DNA from: Strigamia acuminata
Taxonomy: Eukaryota > Arthropoda > Chilopoda > Geophilomorpha > Linotaeniidae
Reading direction: 5' to 3'
Assembly (NCBI GenBank): GCA_949358305.1
Contig: OX442315.1
Coordinates: 12,240,427 to 12,304,426 of the forward strand
Length of the DNA stretch: 64,000 nt
The notes beneath the pieces are model-generated. The model saw nothing but the letters and a program-made list of their open reading frames with translations, ran no database searches and was not told the origin of the DNA. The stretch's first letter is position 1; the number at the start of each line of letters is the position of its first letter. A program made the translations under genes and the position numbers. Below are positions 10,881-22,152 of the stretch, in pieces.

Positions 10881-13800
10881 ATGGCAGTGGGTGACCAAGA
10901 AGTGAGTTTTGAACAATTTTTATTTTTATGATTGTTTATAATTTATAATTATTTTTCGGTGGTTAGATGGACATTTCGTACGACAAAAACATCGTGAGGA
11001 ATGCCGTTGGACGTCTCGCACGTCTCGGAGACCTGTACGACGCCAGAACGGATTCTTTTGTCGGATTTTCTGTGCTCAACGAATCGATTCCCGACAATTC
11101 CGTAGAAGTAATCAAAACACCCGCATCGGATTTCAACTGCATCAACACGGAAAGCATCTCGGAAAAATTCGAGAAACTCAACATCGTACCGGAAATGCGT
11201 GCGAGCATCGTGGCAAACCTCGTTTCACTGGAAGGACACGCGAAATACCTGCAAACCGAACCGAAAAACAAAAGAGCCCGGAAATCCATAATCTACTCGA
11301 TCCAAACCGAAGTGGAGAAAATGATTTTCACCGACCAATTGAAAAGTCATTTCGCATTGCACGCGCTTGATCTGGATTTCGCCACCCATTTCGTCGTGGG
11401 AATAACGTACGGAGCTAATTCCGTCATCACGTTGGAGGAAATTAATTACAGCGCTGGGGAAAAGAGACGAAAAATCAACGATAATATGATGAAGCAAGAA
11501 TTGCGAAAATTTGAAGAGGGCATCAATAATCCCAAAGATTACACCTCTGAAGAATATAAAGCGTGGTATTCGGTCGAAATGTTTGGTGACATTCTCCCCA
11601 CGACCAATTTACCGAAGACCGGCGAAGAAGCGCTGAAAATGGTAAAGAAATTGCCGCGTTTGATCAAATTGGCGAATTGTGGCAAAGGGAAACCAATCAT
11701 GTACGCTCTGATGCCCATCTCCGTGTTGGACGATTATTTGAACGACACGAGCACGAAGGAAGCTGTTTCACCGTTGGATCGAAACTCCATTTTGAATTTC
11801 ACAAATTCCATGTCCGAATTGATGGAAACGAAGCTGGAAATCAGCGATTTGATTTACAAACTCGAGACTCACAAGTACTGCGTGCCAGTTGAAAATCTTC
11901 GCAAATTGGGGCAACTCAAATCGCAAATTGAAAACCAAGAAATGAAATCGAAGCTCGAGTTTAAGGAAGCGATTATAGCGCTACGATCCGGTGACGAAGG
12001 CGTCGAAATGCGAACGACGTGCGAATTTGAACCGGAAAACATCAAAATGCAGTTGAAAGAGTTCGACAATCTACTAAGGAAGATCAAACTGGCCGACAAA
12101 CTCAAAACTCTCGGTGTATTTTACGTCGGATCGGACCAATCACAGGGATTAGAAGAAATCAAAAAATTATCGCCGAAGATTTTCATTTTGTTTTTGCGAT
12201 CCGGAGTTGCAGAAATGAATATACACTCGTGGAACGAAAACAAGAGCTATTTCATTTACCTGAACGACCAATCACGTGCGATGTCTACCAAAACTTTGTT
12301 CGTAGCGATTGATCTCGACGTGCGATCCGATTTAAAAATCAACGAAAACAATTGCGCGATCCACATTGTATTAATACGGAACGAACTTGTTGTCGATCAC
12401 GACGTTTACGCGTCATATTTGCGACAGAAATTTACTTGTTACGCAAAAATTTACGGGTCCCATGAGAGCTGCCCAAAACCATCCAGGAGAATCGAATTAA
12501 AATTGAAATGTCCAGGGTCTTTTAGATGCGCATGCGCGAACAACACCCAAAAATGGTGTTGCTACTCGTGCAAAGAAGCGCTCTGTTACGGATTTGACGG
12601 ATTCTTCTACTGTTCTTGCGGCAGAGCCCCGTGTGCGAAATACAGTTTCCAATGCACCGATGAACGTCACGGCCCTCACTTTATATTTTTTGACCGACAT
12701 CAACTGAACAAACTGTTGTCCGAAATCCCACCGTTGAACGAACTCAACGTGTTGATATTGGGAGTGACCGGAGTCGGCAAATCCACATGGATCAACGCGT
12801 TTCTCAATTATTTGGCGTTTCCGTCGCTGGACGCGGCCTCGAAAGACGAATTGCTCTCGGTCACTTCGACATCGTTCCAACTGACCGATGAAGACGATAC
12901 GACGCACACTATCCGTTTTGGACAAGATGAGAACGAAGTTCTGGAACCGGGTCAATCGGCCACCCAAGACGTGAAAGCGCACCTTTTCCCCATCGGCGAC
13001 ACTTTGCTGCGACTCATCGACACGCCCGGCATCGGCGACGTGCGCGGCGTCGAGCAGGACAAGGAGAATTTCAAAAAAATCCTTAAATACTTGAGCTCTC
13101 TCAAATGGCTGAACGGGATCTGCATTCTGCTGAAACCCAACGAGTCGAGGCTCAACGTGTTGTTCGAGTTCTGCGTCAAGGAACTTTTGACGCATCTGCA
13201 CCGCAGCGCCACCAAGAACGTCGTGTTTTGTTTCACCCACTCGAGGGAGACGTTCTACAAGCCCGGAGACACCCGGCAGCCATTAGGGGAACTGTTATGG
13301 AAGAACCAAATCGATTTGTACTTGACGAAGAACACCATGTATTGCATGGACAACGAGAGTTTCCGTTTCCTGTGCGCCGCCAATCAGGGCATCGATTTCA
13401 GAGAGAGCGTGAAGAAATCCTTCTGCGAAAGTTGGAACATTTCAGTCGAAGAAACCAACCGGCTCATCTCGCACTTTAAAAAACTCGAGCCACACATCAT
13501 CGACGACACGATTTCGTTGAACGACGCCAGACAAAACATCGTGTGCTTGACCAAACCAATCGCCGACATAAGTAAGAACATCCAGCAGAACCTGGCGATA
13601 ATCAACGACAAAAGGGAGTTGCTGTCGTCCACCGAAGCGAGCGAACACGACCTTGTCAAGATGTTATTCGTGGACATCATAAAGCTGGAAACCGAGCCGC
13701 TCAATCACCCCCGGACCGTGTGCGGCGCTGCGTCGTGCGTCAAGTACCACCCGGCGGCCGACGGAACCATCAGTACCGTCCAATACGTTAAACATTGTCA

Positions 13801-14599
13801 CCCCCATTGCTATTTAAAAGGTGTTCCAGTTAACATCGTGGGCGATGCCAGAATTAAAGACTGTGCCGCCATGAAGGGCACTTTGAACTGCCATCAATGC
13901 GGTTGCTCTTGGGATCAGCATCTGCACATAACGTACGTTCAGACTCCGGTTGTTACCAAACTCACCGTGCAGGACGTGGAGACGAAGATCAGCGGGAAGA
14001 AAAGCGAGCGTCAACAAATCGAGGAGTTTATTTCCAAGTTGGACGAGATCCGCATGGAGCAGGAGGACGAGCAGAGGAAGATCATCGAAGTTAGCGTCAA
14101 GTTGGGGCGATATTTGAGCAAGAATGCGATTTTGGCGTATAACGACGTGTTGGGGCGATACATCGACCATTTGATCGAGAAGGAGGAGCAGAAAGTGGTC
14201 GTGGATGGCAACGACGAGGTGTTGAAGAGGCTCAAGTCGATGCGCGCGATGTACGAGGAAGAGGTTAAAGCTTTGATATCGGCGATGGGTCAACCGAATG
14301 CGGAGGAATTGACTTTCGGCGAGTTCAAGACTCATTTGGTCGGTTTGTACGCGCTCAAGCACAACGGGGCGCAGCTGCAGAATGCGATCGAGATGGCGTC
14401 GTCGTCGGGCGGCGAGAAGAAGAAGAAGAATTACGAGAAATTCCACGGACCAAAGAACGAAAGTCGAGGTCACGGGCTTCATTGTGCTGGAAGATTCGAG
14501 TCGTGCGTTCAAACGGGAGAAGTTGTCATGGTGAAAAGTGATGGGGTTAGCTTTGTTAGGAAGTCTGTTCGTTGGATGATAAGCAAGATGTGGAAATAG
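10881..14599 (+). CDS. Large P-loop GTPase paralog C, intact
   Basis: The reference copy of the family here: a 21-base exon 10881-10901 (MAVGDQE, then GTGAGT) and a long exon from 10967 (MDISYDKN) with 1,210 codons before TAG. Counted from MDIS: residues 1-510 have no recognised fold; 515-563 are Cys-rich (CPGS.. to ..FQC, zinc-ribbon-like); P-loop GVTGVGKST at 599-607; DTPG switch at 685-688; FTHSR at 756-760 in place of a standard N/TKxD; Cys/His block 919-985; coiled coil about 1008-1045; then a GRYLSKNAI segment and a basic tail. The layout LIDTPGIGD..NGICILLKPN..ELLTHLHRSA..FCFTHSR matches, from memory, a family of large animal and fungal GTPases of unknown function. It is likely cytosolic (no signal peptide or membrane segment). 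An AATAAA lies 21 bases after the stop. Confidence 0.92.
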
Positions 14600-14620
14600 T
14601 AAGTGCTGTCTTTATTCCAA

Positions 14621-14626
14621 AATAAA
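14621..14626 (+). terminator. Polyadenylation signal of paralog C
   Basis: AATAAA 21 bases downstream of the TAG stop. Position is plausible for a very short 3' UTR; another AATAAA-like site lies near 15213. Confidence 0.4.
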
Positions 14627-14656
14627 AAAATGCATTTTTTGATTTTTAAATGTACT

Positions 14657-14790
14657 TACCGTACTGTCTCGATGGAATGCCAGCTTCAAGTAGGCGCCGG
14701 GACCAGTTTATGCGCCCGCTTTGAAATAGGCGCCGGGGGTGAGCAGATAAGTATTAAACGCCCTGGCATTAAATCGAGGCAGTCTAGTAT
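14657..14790. mobile_element. Tiny inverted-repeat element with GGCGCCGGG motifs
   Basis: The left end (TACCGTACTGTCTCGATGG..) pairs with the right end (..AATCGAGGCAGTCTAGTAT) as imperfect inverted repeats of about 27 bases, with GGCGCCGGG motifs inside. Similar GGCGCC motifs recur at 15309-15500 and 35420-35735. Non-coding. Confidence 0.5.
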
Positions 14791-15308
14791 GTCCTAAAAT
14801 GCACTCAGTTGGTCCAAAAATGAACTTTTCAGGAAAAAAAAATCGCTTTTTATGTGCAAATTGACGTGTTTTGACTTGAATTTAATTTTTTTTTGCGTAT
14901 TATTGTAGTTTTTTGCGCAAAAAACAATCCTGTATAATGAAAAACAGCAGATTCGATTTCAAGCCTTGTTCCACCTCTATTTATTCATGAAATTGCATTT
15001 AAAATTTTTAAAACATCGCACGTTTAATTTGATTTTGTTAAGGTAAAATGTAGTTATTTATAAATTTTATTTCTTTATTTAGGAGGAGCAATTTGAGGAT
15101 TCATCAGACCTTACATCATGTGTTTACTATTTGATATTTGTAACTTCATATATGATTATTCTAACTTAATTTTTCTAGCATTAGTTATTGTTTGACTGTA
15201 GCGTTTTTCTCCATAATAAAAATCTGTTTAAAATGTGTGTTTATTTTCCATTCCCTTTCTGCCAGGAAGACGGCAGTAATTTGTCCACAGACCAATTCAG
15301 AGTACTGT
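14791..15308. other. 3' flank of paralog C, no gene seen
   Basis: AT-rich. Bases about 15200-15300 correspond to the 3' flank of paralog A (about 1655-1760). A TTTCTTTATTTAG acceptor-like site at 15072-15082 could be a relic of the last exon used in paralog B, but here the TAG stop of paralog C precedes it. Confidence 0.45.
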
Positions 15309-15505
15309 ACCGCCCCGTTTAAACGCCCGGGTTCAATAAGGCGCCGGGCAGTCATCGGCGATTTACTGAATTGGCGCCGGCCTCGAATAAGCGCCGGATC
15401 ACCGATTTTTTGCAAGAAATCGTCATTTCTTGGAAAAATCAGCAATTTTTGGTTCTGCGCCGGGTTCAATTAAACGCCCGGTTTCATATTGGCGCCGGGG
15501 GAAGC
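15309..15505. repeat. GGCGCCGG-rich repeat copy
   Basis: Starts CCGCCCCGTTTAAACGCCCG and contains alternating CGCCCGG / GGCGCCGG motifs spaced by T-rich DNA, ending near GGCGCCGGGGG. The same arrangement is found at 35420-35735, so this is a dispersed repeat. Open frames across it exist in both copies but look incidental. Confidence 0.6.
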
Positions 15506-15962
15506 GGCTCAAAAAAAATTAAATGGGGTCGTACGATATAATTAAAATTTAAATAGAAAATAAAAAGTGTAGCTAATTGGATGGCCCACTTTGTGTAATT
15601 TTTAAACAAAGTTTTATTGACAACAAAACACATCACAGAAAAATGTGTTGAGAATTGAATGAATAATTAAAAGTGCTAACGTTAGAAATTATGCAAAATT
15701 CAAAACACATGTTGTTGTAATATTAAATCAAACTTAATTCAAACTCTGTCGATCTGATTTTCACATTGCATTGTTGAAAACCTAAATTTGTGTTGCTAAA
15801 TGAGTTGCCCATCTCCGGTTTAACTCTAGATTCGTGAACACTTTATTGGAACACCCTGTATATTATTTATTGTAACGAAATTTGATTTTTACATTCGAAA
15901 TTCCAGTTGTTATTTTTGTCTCAACTGAATTCATCATTTTTATCTTTACATAAAAAAAAGTG
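15506..15962. other. 3' flank of TRAF-like gene 1
   Basis: Non-coding. The segment GATTCGTGAACACTTTATTG at 15828-15847 recurs near 36223-36243 beside TRAF-like gene 3; it contains TTTATT, which is AATAAA on the minus strand, and is probably the polyadenylation signal of the gene. Confidence 0.5.
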
Positions 15963-17570
15963 TTAAATAATGATATTTGCATGCAGTTTCAAAAAAATAA
16001 CATCGTTCACTAAATACAACGGTTTAAGTTTATCACACTCAATAAACTTTTGGTATCCATAATCCAAATTTGCATCTTTTGACGGCTTGCTAAAACAAAC
16101 TTTCATTTTAACATTTTTTATATCAGAATCAATTTTGATGCAGTGATGATCCAAACGTTTCAATTGGTCTAACAAACACAATTCGCCGGAATACTGCACG
16201 GGCCAAGCGAGAATTGCATCATTTGGACCTTTCATCACTTGTAGGTAAACTGACAAATGAGTCGCCTTCCCATCACCGTTACCGTTCGGATAAAGCACCA
16301 TTCGCATCTTGTAACCAAACTCGCTGCTGTAAAACGGATCAGAATACACAACAGAAAGAAACTTACGTTTGGCCTTAGTTTGAAGCTGTTTAAACTTTTC
16401 GACTTTCCAGATGTACTGGAACGTGCGATTTTTTAATGTCACTTGTGTGCGTAAGTCCATTAATTCTTGGTTTTGCTTGCTGCAAATTTCTGTCATTTTC
16501 GCTGTACAAATGAAGAAATAATAGTTATAGCGGGAAGTGGTTTACGAGTTATAATAAATTTACCCAATTTTTGGTTGCTTTCTTCGATTTTATCATTAAA
16601 TATTTTGTTCTTGGCTAAATAAAAATTAAAAATTAATAATTAGAGATAATAAATTAATTTGTATGTCAATTTTTACCCGCTTGAGCTTCCAAGCTCTGCT
16701 GCAGTTTTTGCATTTCTTTCAACGCCGAATTCATCAGCAATTCGACGTGGACGTCAGCAGCTTCGTGTTGTTCAATTTCTAACGGAGTTCCCTGGAATTA
16801 ATGAGATTTCTAATCGTTTGTGTTGTTTTAATCGCATTGTGTAATGCCACACCTGTAATTGACAACCGATCGAAGAAAACTTGCACTTGCGTACCTTTCG
16901 CGGACATTTCTGAACGTGGAATTTCATCTAAAATAAATTCGTTAAAATAAATTCGACTTTTTGACATTGGAAAACCTACAGCTGTGCGTATGAATTTCCT
17001 GTGACAAAAATTGCAGGCGATCGGATAAATGTCGCATTCATCATAATGGCTCTATTTTAGAAAATTATTTAAAACTGGATTAAAATAGCATTACAACACG
17101 TAGAATTGATACAAGAGACTGAATTATATTACTTGAATTTTATCACTGTCAACTTCAGTGTTGCAATAACTACAAAACACTTTCTCTGAATTCTCCTGAA
17201 ATTAAAATAAAAAATTAGAAATAAATTTAAAAATTGTGTATATATGTTTTGTTTATATTTACAGCAGATCTTGCATCATCAAACTGATCCAGCAAACAAA
17301 TCGTTTGGATTTTTAAATCCACTTTTTCACCACACCATTGGCAGAAATAAATATGGCCAACAAGTTGATCAACATTGGTGAGTACACTGTTGTTTTTTCC
17401 GCAACTAGATAAGAAAGAAGAAGAAAATAAAATAAAATAAATTTTGTATTTTCGAAAATATTTTGGATAATTTTATTGTCTCATATTAAATGATTAACAA
17501 CGCATTTTCACTAATTCACGAAGGAATTTTGCTCATCTTACCGACCACAGATAAATACTTGTGAAACCAT
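15963..17570 (-). CDS. TRAF-like gene 1 (two TRAF zinc fingers, coiled coil, MATH)
   Basis: Eight exons on the minus strand, placed by GT-AG sites that keep the frame: 17570-17542, 17404-17263, 17195-17133, 17051-16980, 16927-16895, 16791-16677, 16614-16564, 16501-15963. They predict 347 residues. An N-terminal zinc-binding pair (C8/C11, C31/C34) is followed by two textbook TRAF fingers with spacing C-x2-C-x11-H-x3-C (C65, C68, H80, C84 and C91, C94, H106, C110), a helical coiled coil (about 115-192) and a MATH/TRAF-C domain from about 196 (YIWKVEKF, then SDPFYSSEFGYKM, a classic MATH signature). There is no RING domain. TRAF proteins are cytosolic adaptors that trimerise and bind receptor tails; without a RING this one would lack ligase activity. 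The start ATG sits just after an acceptor, so at least one 5' UTR intron exists. Confidence 0.88.
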
Positions 17571-18376
17571 AATAGAATTCACGAACTGACTGAAAATATT
17601 TAAATAATAATCAACAAATTTTGTTTTCTAATACTGTAGAATTTTTCCCACTCACTTATTTTCTTTACCTTAAAACACGATCAGATGAAACGGGTTTCAA
17701 ACAGTACAAACTAATCGTACGGTTAGGCACGGAGCAACAGGAAGTTGTTTTACCAGAAGCTACTAATGCAACAGCACGATCAATTTCGCCGGGAAACTTA
17801 TCACAAAAAGTGTTTTCTCGACATCGAGTTGTTTTTATTTATCTTACGTGGTGAACTTTGTTTTGTAGATTTCTTATAATAACACAGTAAGTGGTGATTC
17901 TAAATTAACTTTATTTAATTTTAGTTTTTAATTAAAAATAATGATGCTAATGAATTACTCACGCCTATTGTTAGAGAACAAATTTGATACAGGAGGCCGC
18001 TGTTCCGGTATAACTCCTTAATCTCTTAATCCGCAATATTCAATTTTCTCGTGAAATAGACAAGATTTTCTAATAACAATAATATATCTTTATATTATTA
18101 TTGTTCAAATAGTTCGCTTTACCTGTAATAAACAATGCTATTTATTCATTTAACATTTTTACGACTATTTTTGATTCCTTATTCGAATTTACCGCTAATT
18201 CGTGATCGCGCCATCTAGTGGTGACATGTGTGTATTGATAAAACCACGCATGTTTAAATTTATTTCCATGGCAATCCATTTTTATTTCTCCTAAAGTACA
18301 ATACGCTGAATCCACACAAAACAAAAAAATGAAGTGAACACATTTTATTCAGAGTAAAAAATTTGTTATTTATCTT
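17571..18376. other. 5' flank of TRAF-like gene 1
   Basis: Contains the acceptor of the first coding exon (17590) and a likely 5' UTR exon ending at the donor TTTAAG|GTAAAG near 17670. The block ACAGGAGGCCGCTGTTCCG at 17990-18008 recurs upstream of TRAF-like genes 2 and 3 (20896, 38288), marking a shared promoter-side unit. Bases about 18200-18360 match 41440-41575 downstream of the second LRR copy. Confidence 0.5.
18208..18221 (-). promoter_or_regulatory. CTCF-like motif
   Basis: On the minus strand reads CCACTAGATGGCGC, which fits the classic insulator-protein motif CCASYAGRKGGCRS. Binding is not shown; similar sites lie at 21921, 39132 and 39347. Confidence 0.35.
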
Positions 18377-18709
18377 TTAGAAGAGAAAAGGGATAGTGAT
18401 ATGGGAAATGAAACTAAACCATAAATCCAAATTTTTACTTTTGATACAACTTTCAATTTCAATATAGGCTGCAATGTTAATATTACGACACTCCAAGATG
18501 TATAACTGATTCATTGGATTTGGCACTTGCAACAAATTTATGATAGAAGCTGAAGTAACACAATCACAATCAATAAAGTGCAATTTTTTTAAACTTTTAA
18601 ACACTACCGATAACATTGTCATTTCTTGTTCGGAAATTGTGCACCTGAGAAATGTGACTGAAATCATGAGAAATCTGACTCGAATCCTGAGAACTCCCCG
18701 TAGAATCAT
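18377..18709 (-). pseudogene. LRR protein gene, C-terminal fragment
   Basis: The minus-strand frame contains FKSLKKLHFID and VTSASIINLLQVPN, close matches to the C-terminal leucine-rich repeats of the longer copy at 41574-42433, but the segment between those two motifs is missing and the upstream part is a different, repetitive sequence (GAAATC..GAGAA type). The downstream flank also matches that copy. A truncated, internally deleted duplicate. Confidence 0.6.
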
Positions 18710-18848
18710 GAAGATTCCATGAACTTAGTACATTTTTATTTCTACACGTTTATTGTAACGAAAATTGATTTTTACATTCGAAATTCCAGTCGTTATTTTC
18801 GTCCCAACTGAATTCATCATTTTTATCTTTACATAAAAAAAAGTGTTC

Positions 18849-20490
18849 TTAACTAATGATATTTGCACGCAGTTTCAAAAAAATAACATCGTTCACTAAA
18901 TACAACGGTTCAAGTTCATTAAACGCAATAAACTTTTGGTATCCATAATACATATTTGTATCACACGACGATCTGGTAATACAAACCTTAACTTTAGCAT
19001 TTGTTACATCGGAATTAATTTTCATACAGTGATGATCCAAACGTTTCAATTGATCTATCAAACACAGTTCTGCGGAATACTGCACGGGCCATGCGAGAAT
19101 TGCATCATTTGGACCTTTCGTCACTTGTAAGTAAACGGACAAATGAGTCCGCTTCCCATCACCGTTGCCGTTCGGATAAAGCACCATGCGCATCTTGTAA
19201 CCAAACTCGCTGCTGTAAAACGGATCAGAATACACAACAGATGGAAGCTTACGTTTGGCCTTATTTTGAAGCTGTTTAAACTTTTCGACTTTCCAGATGT
19301 ACTGGAACGAGCGATTATCGAATGAGCGATTTTTTAATGTCACTTGTGAGCGCAAGTCCATTAATTCTTGGTTTTGCTTGCTGCAAATTTCTGCCATTTT
19401 CGCTGTACAAAAGAAGAAATAATAGTTATAGCGGGAAGTGGTTTACGAGTTATAATAAATTTACCCAATTTTTGGTTGCTTTCTTCGATTTTATCATTAA
19501 ATATTTTGTTCTTAGCTGAATAAAAATTAAAAATTAATAAATAGAGAATATAAATTAATTTTTAAGTCAATTTTTACCCGTTTGAGCTTCCAAGCTCTGC
19601 TGCAGTTTTTGCATTTCTTTCAACGCCGAATTCATCAGCAATTCGACGTGGACGTCAGCAGCTTCGTGTTGTTCAATTTCTAACGGATTTCCCTGGAATT
19701 AACAACATTTCTGATCATTCGTGTTGTTTTAATCGCATTGTGTAATGTCACACCTGTAATTGACAACCGATCGAAGAAAACTTACACTTGCGTACCTTTC
19801 GCGGACATTTCTGAACGTGGAATTTCATCTGAAATAAATTCGTTACATCTTATTCGAGTTTTTGACGTTGGAAAACCTACAGCTGTGCGTATGAATTTCC
19901 TGTGACAAAAATTGCAGGCGATCGGATAAATGTCGCATTCATCATAATGGCTCTATTTTAGCAAAGAATTTAATAAAATTAAAATTAAAATAACATTACA
20001 GCATGTAGAATTGACACAAGAGACTGAATTCAGTTAAAGTGAATTATATTACTTGAATTTTATCACTGTCAACTTCAGCGTTGCAAAAACTACAGAACAC
20101 TTTCTCTGAATTCTCCTGAAATTAAAATAAAAAATTAGAAATAAATTTAAAAATTATGTATATATGTTGTGTTTATATTTACAGCAGATGTTGCATCATC
20201 AAACTGATCCAGCAAACAAATCGTTTTGATTTTTAAATCCACTTTTTCACCACACCATTGGCAGAAATAAATATGGCCAACAAGTTGATCGACATTGGTG
20301 AGTACACTGTTGTTTTTTCCGCAACTATATAAGAAAGAAGAAATAAATAAAATAAAATAAACTGTGTATTTTGGAAAATATTTTGGATAATTTTATTGTC
20401 TCATATTAAATGATCAACAACGCATTTTCACTAATTCACGAAGGGATTTTGCTCATCTTACCGACCACAGATAAATACTTGTGAAACCAT
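18849..20490 (-). CDS. TRAF-like gene 2
   Basis: Close duplicate of TRAF-like gene 1 with the same eight-exon structure, each internal exon of identical length: 20490-20462, 20324-20183, 20115-20053, 19952-19881, 19828-19796, 19692-19578, 19515-19465, 19402-18849. It predicts 352 residues. The zinc ligands, coiled coil and MATH domain are retained. The five extra residues come from a 15-base tandem duplication just before the MATH domain (NRSFD repeated). A second donor-like GTAAGT lies ten bases past the exon 5 donor. All splice sites and the frame look sound, so it is probably active. It is tandem to gene 1 on the same strand, separated by the LRR fragment. Confidence 0.88.
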
Positions 20491-21034
20491 GGTAGAATTC
20501 ACGAACTGACTGAAAATATTTAAATAATAATCAATAAATTTTGTTTTCTTATAGAATTTTTCCCACTCACTTATTTGCTTTACCTTAAAACACGATCAGA
20601 TGAAACGGGTTTCAAACAGTACAAACTAATCGTACGGTTAGGCACGGAACAACAGGAAGTTGTTTTACCAGAAGCTACTAATGCAACAGCAGGATCAATT
20701 TTTGGCCGGAAAACTTAACACAAAAAGTGTTTTATCGACATCGAGTTGTTTTTATTTCTCTTCAGCGGTGAGCTTTGTTTTGTTGATTCCCTATAATAAC
20801 ACAGTAACTTGTGATTCTAAATTAACATTATTTAATTTAAAAATAAATAACGCTAATGAATTACTCATGCCTATTATTAGAGAATAATTTTGACACAGGA
20901 GGCCGCTGTTCCGGGTTCCGTTATTCTGCACTGCTTGGTCCTCGGTATTGGCAAGGCTCGTCTGATCAAATCACTTGCTAATTTGATTCTGATTCATGAC
21001 AGAACTTCATCCTGCCATAAAATCGATCCTAATA
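20491..21034. other. 5' flank of TRAF-like gene 2
   Basis: Parallels the flank of TRAF-like gene 1: 5' UTR acceptor at 20510, a donor near 20586, and the GGAGGCCGCTGTTCCG block at about 20899. No other gene seen. Confidence 0.5.
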
Positions 21035-21385
21035 CCTTGTTCGCACCAGAAAGTTTGGGCTAGCCCAAAGTTTAAATCTAGTTCTGGTTGTTGGTGCGAA
21101 CGCATCTAGCCCAAAATTATCTAGTTTAAAAATGTTTAAACTAGATAATTTTAATCCAGTTGTGTGAACTAGATAATTGCCAAAGAACTAGATAACTGCC
21201 AAGGTCACTTCCCACAATTCTGTGCGTAACATGGTCAGTTGATTGTCTATTGGCTGCATGCTAGCCTAGACATGTGGCTTTTCACTTTTTGGTGCAAACA
21301 CTCTAGCCTGAACTTTTTAAGCTAATATCAGGCCAGAACTAGATTTAAACTTTAGGCTAGCCCAAACTTTCTGGTGCGAACAAGG
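21035..21385. mobile_element. MITE with about 55-base terminal inverted repeats
   Basis: Left end CCTTGTTCGCACCAGAAAG.. and right end ..CTTTCTGGTGCGAACAAGG are inverted copies of about 55 bases; each is bordered by TA (21033-21034 and 21386-21387), consistent with a TA target duplication. Internal CTAGATAA-type motifs are also palindromic. At 351 bases with no frame, it is a non-autonomous element, probably Tc1/mariner- or pogo-like. Confidence 0.75.
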
Positions 21386-21413
21386 TATAAACATAGTTTT
21401 TACATTTTACATT

Positions 21414-21677
21414 TTACATAATCATAAAATGGACATCGATTTCACTCGTCAAACGGTAATTGTCGTATTTAAAATCAAACGCAGTAGGTGCATTCAATAA
21501 GTCTAAAACGTATGCAAAACTCGTTTCGTGTTTGCACGTGACGTCATTCCCATTCCCATTGAATAACATGTTCAATTTCTCCTCTTTCAGCTGATTCGAG
21601 TAAATACTCGGGAAAAAACCTTGTCGAGCAGAAATGTGAAGAAAATTGTTATCAAGACAAACTGAAAAACGTGTCAT
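21414..21677 (-). CDS. Hypothetical short ORF
   Basis: An 87-codon frame with an ATG start; the translation looks protein-like (LNAPTAFDFKYDNYR near the C-terminus) but I do not recognise it. It could be an exon of a broken gene. No paralog is seen elsewhere in the window. Confidence 0.2.
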   Translation of the reverse strand: MTRFSVCLDNNFLHISARQGFFPSIYSNQLKEEKLNMLFNGNGNDVTCKHETSFAYVLDLLNAPTAFDFKYDNYRLTSEIDVHFMIM

Positions 21678-22152
21678 TTACTTGCAAGTATCAAATGCCC
21701 TTTCATTTAGCTTGCTGCTGCGTGCATTTACACTGTATGTAAAAATTGCAACAACTCTTGCAATTAACGGTAGCTGCATTCAAAAAGTCGCGTTTTTAGT
21801 GTTTTAAAGTGTTTGTTTTGATTTTTTTTTTGTATTATTTTAACATCACAAAACAAAAGACAAACACCTCTACAAATAGATAACTTGTGACGGTTGTAAA
21901 ACCGTATAGTAGGAAATTTACCATCAGATGGCGCCTATACATGTGTTATGCATCCCCAGTATGTTGTTTCAACTAAACGATTTTATTAAACAGAAATTTG
22001 TGCAAAATTACAATAAATTTTTCACGAAAATAATTTTAAAAAATCTTCCTTTTGCGAATTTCAAGATTTACTTCCATAGCCCTGAAATAGACAACAGATT
22101 TGCTTTATATTGTTTTATATTCTGCATTGTTTAGAAAGGAGTAGAAGTAAAA
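21678..22152. other. Spacer and 3' flank of a GTPase fragment
   Basis: Bases about 21960-22140 resemble 23715-23850 downstream of paralog D (shared ATTTTATTAAACAGAAATTT-type stretch), so this is the duplicated 3' UTR of that gene. A CTCF-like motif lies at 21921. Confidence 0.45.
21921..21935 (+). promoter_or_regulatory. CTCF-like motif
   Basis: CCATCAGATGGCGCC, one base from the classic core. Motif only; no binding evidence. Confidence 0.25.

Noticed and set aside
12497..14512. Long antisense frames opposite paralog C (247 and 232 codons)
   Set aside because: Same reason: they mirror the G+C-rich codons of the true gene and encode nothing recognisable.
15185..15473. Overlapping frames of about 94 codons on both strands, with a relative at 35487-35669
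   Set aside because: Both lie in the GGCGCCGG dispersed repeat; the similarity is that of the repeat, not of a protein.
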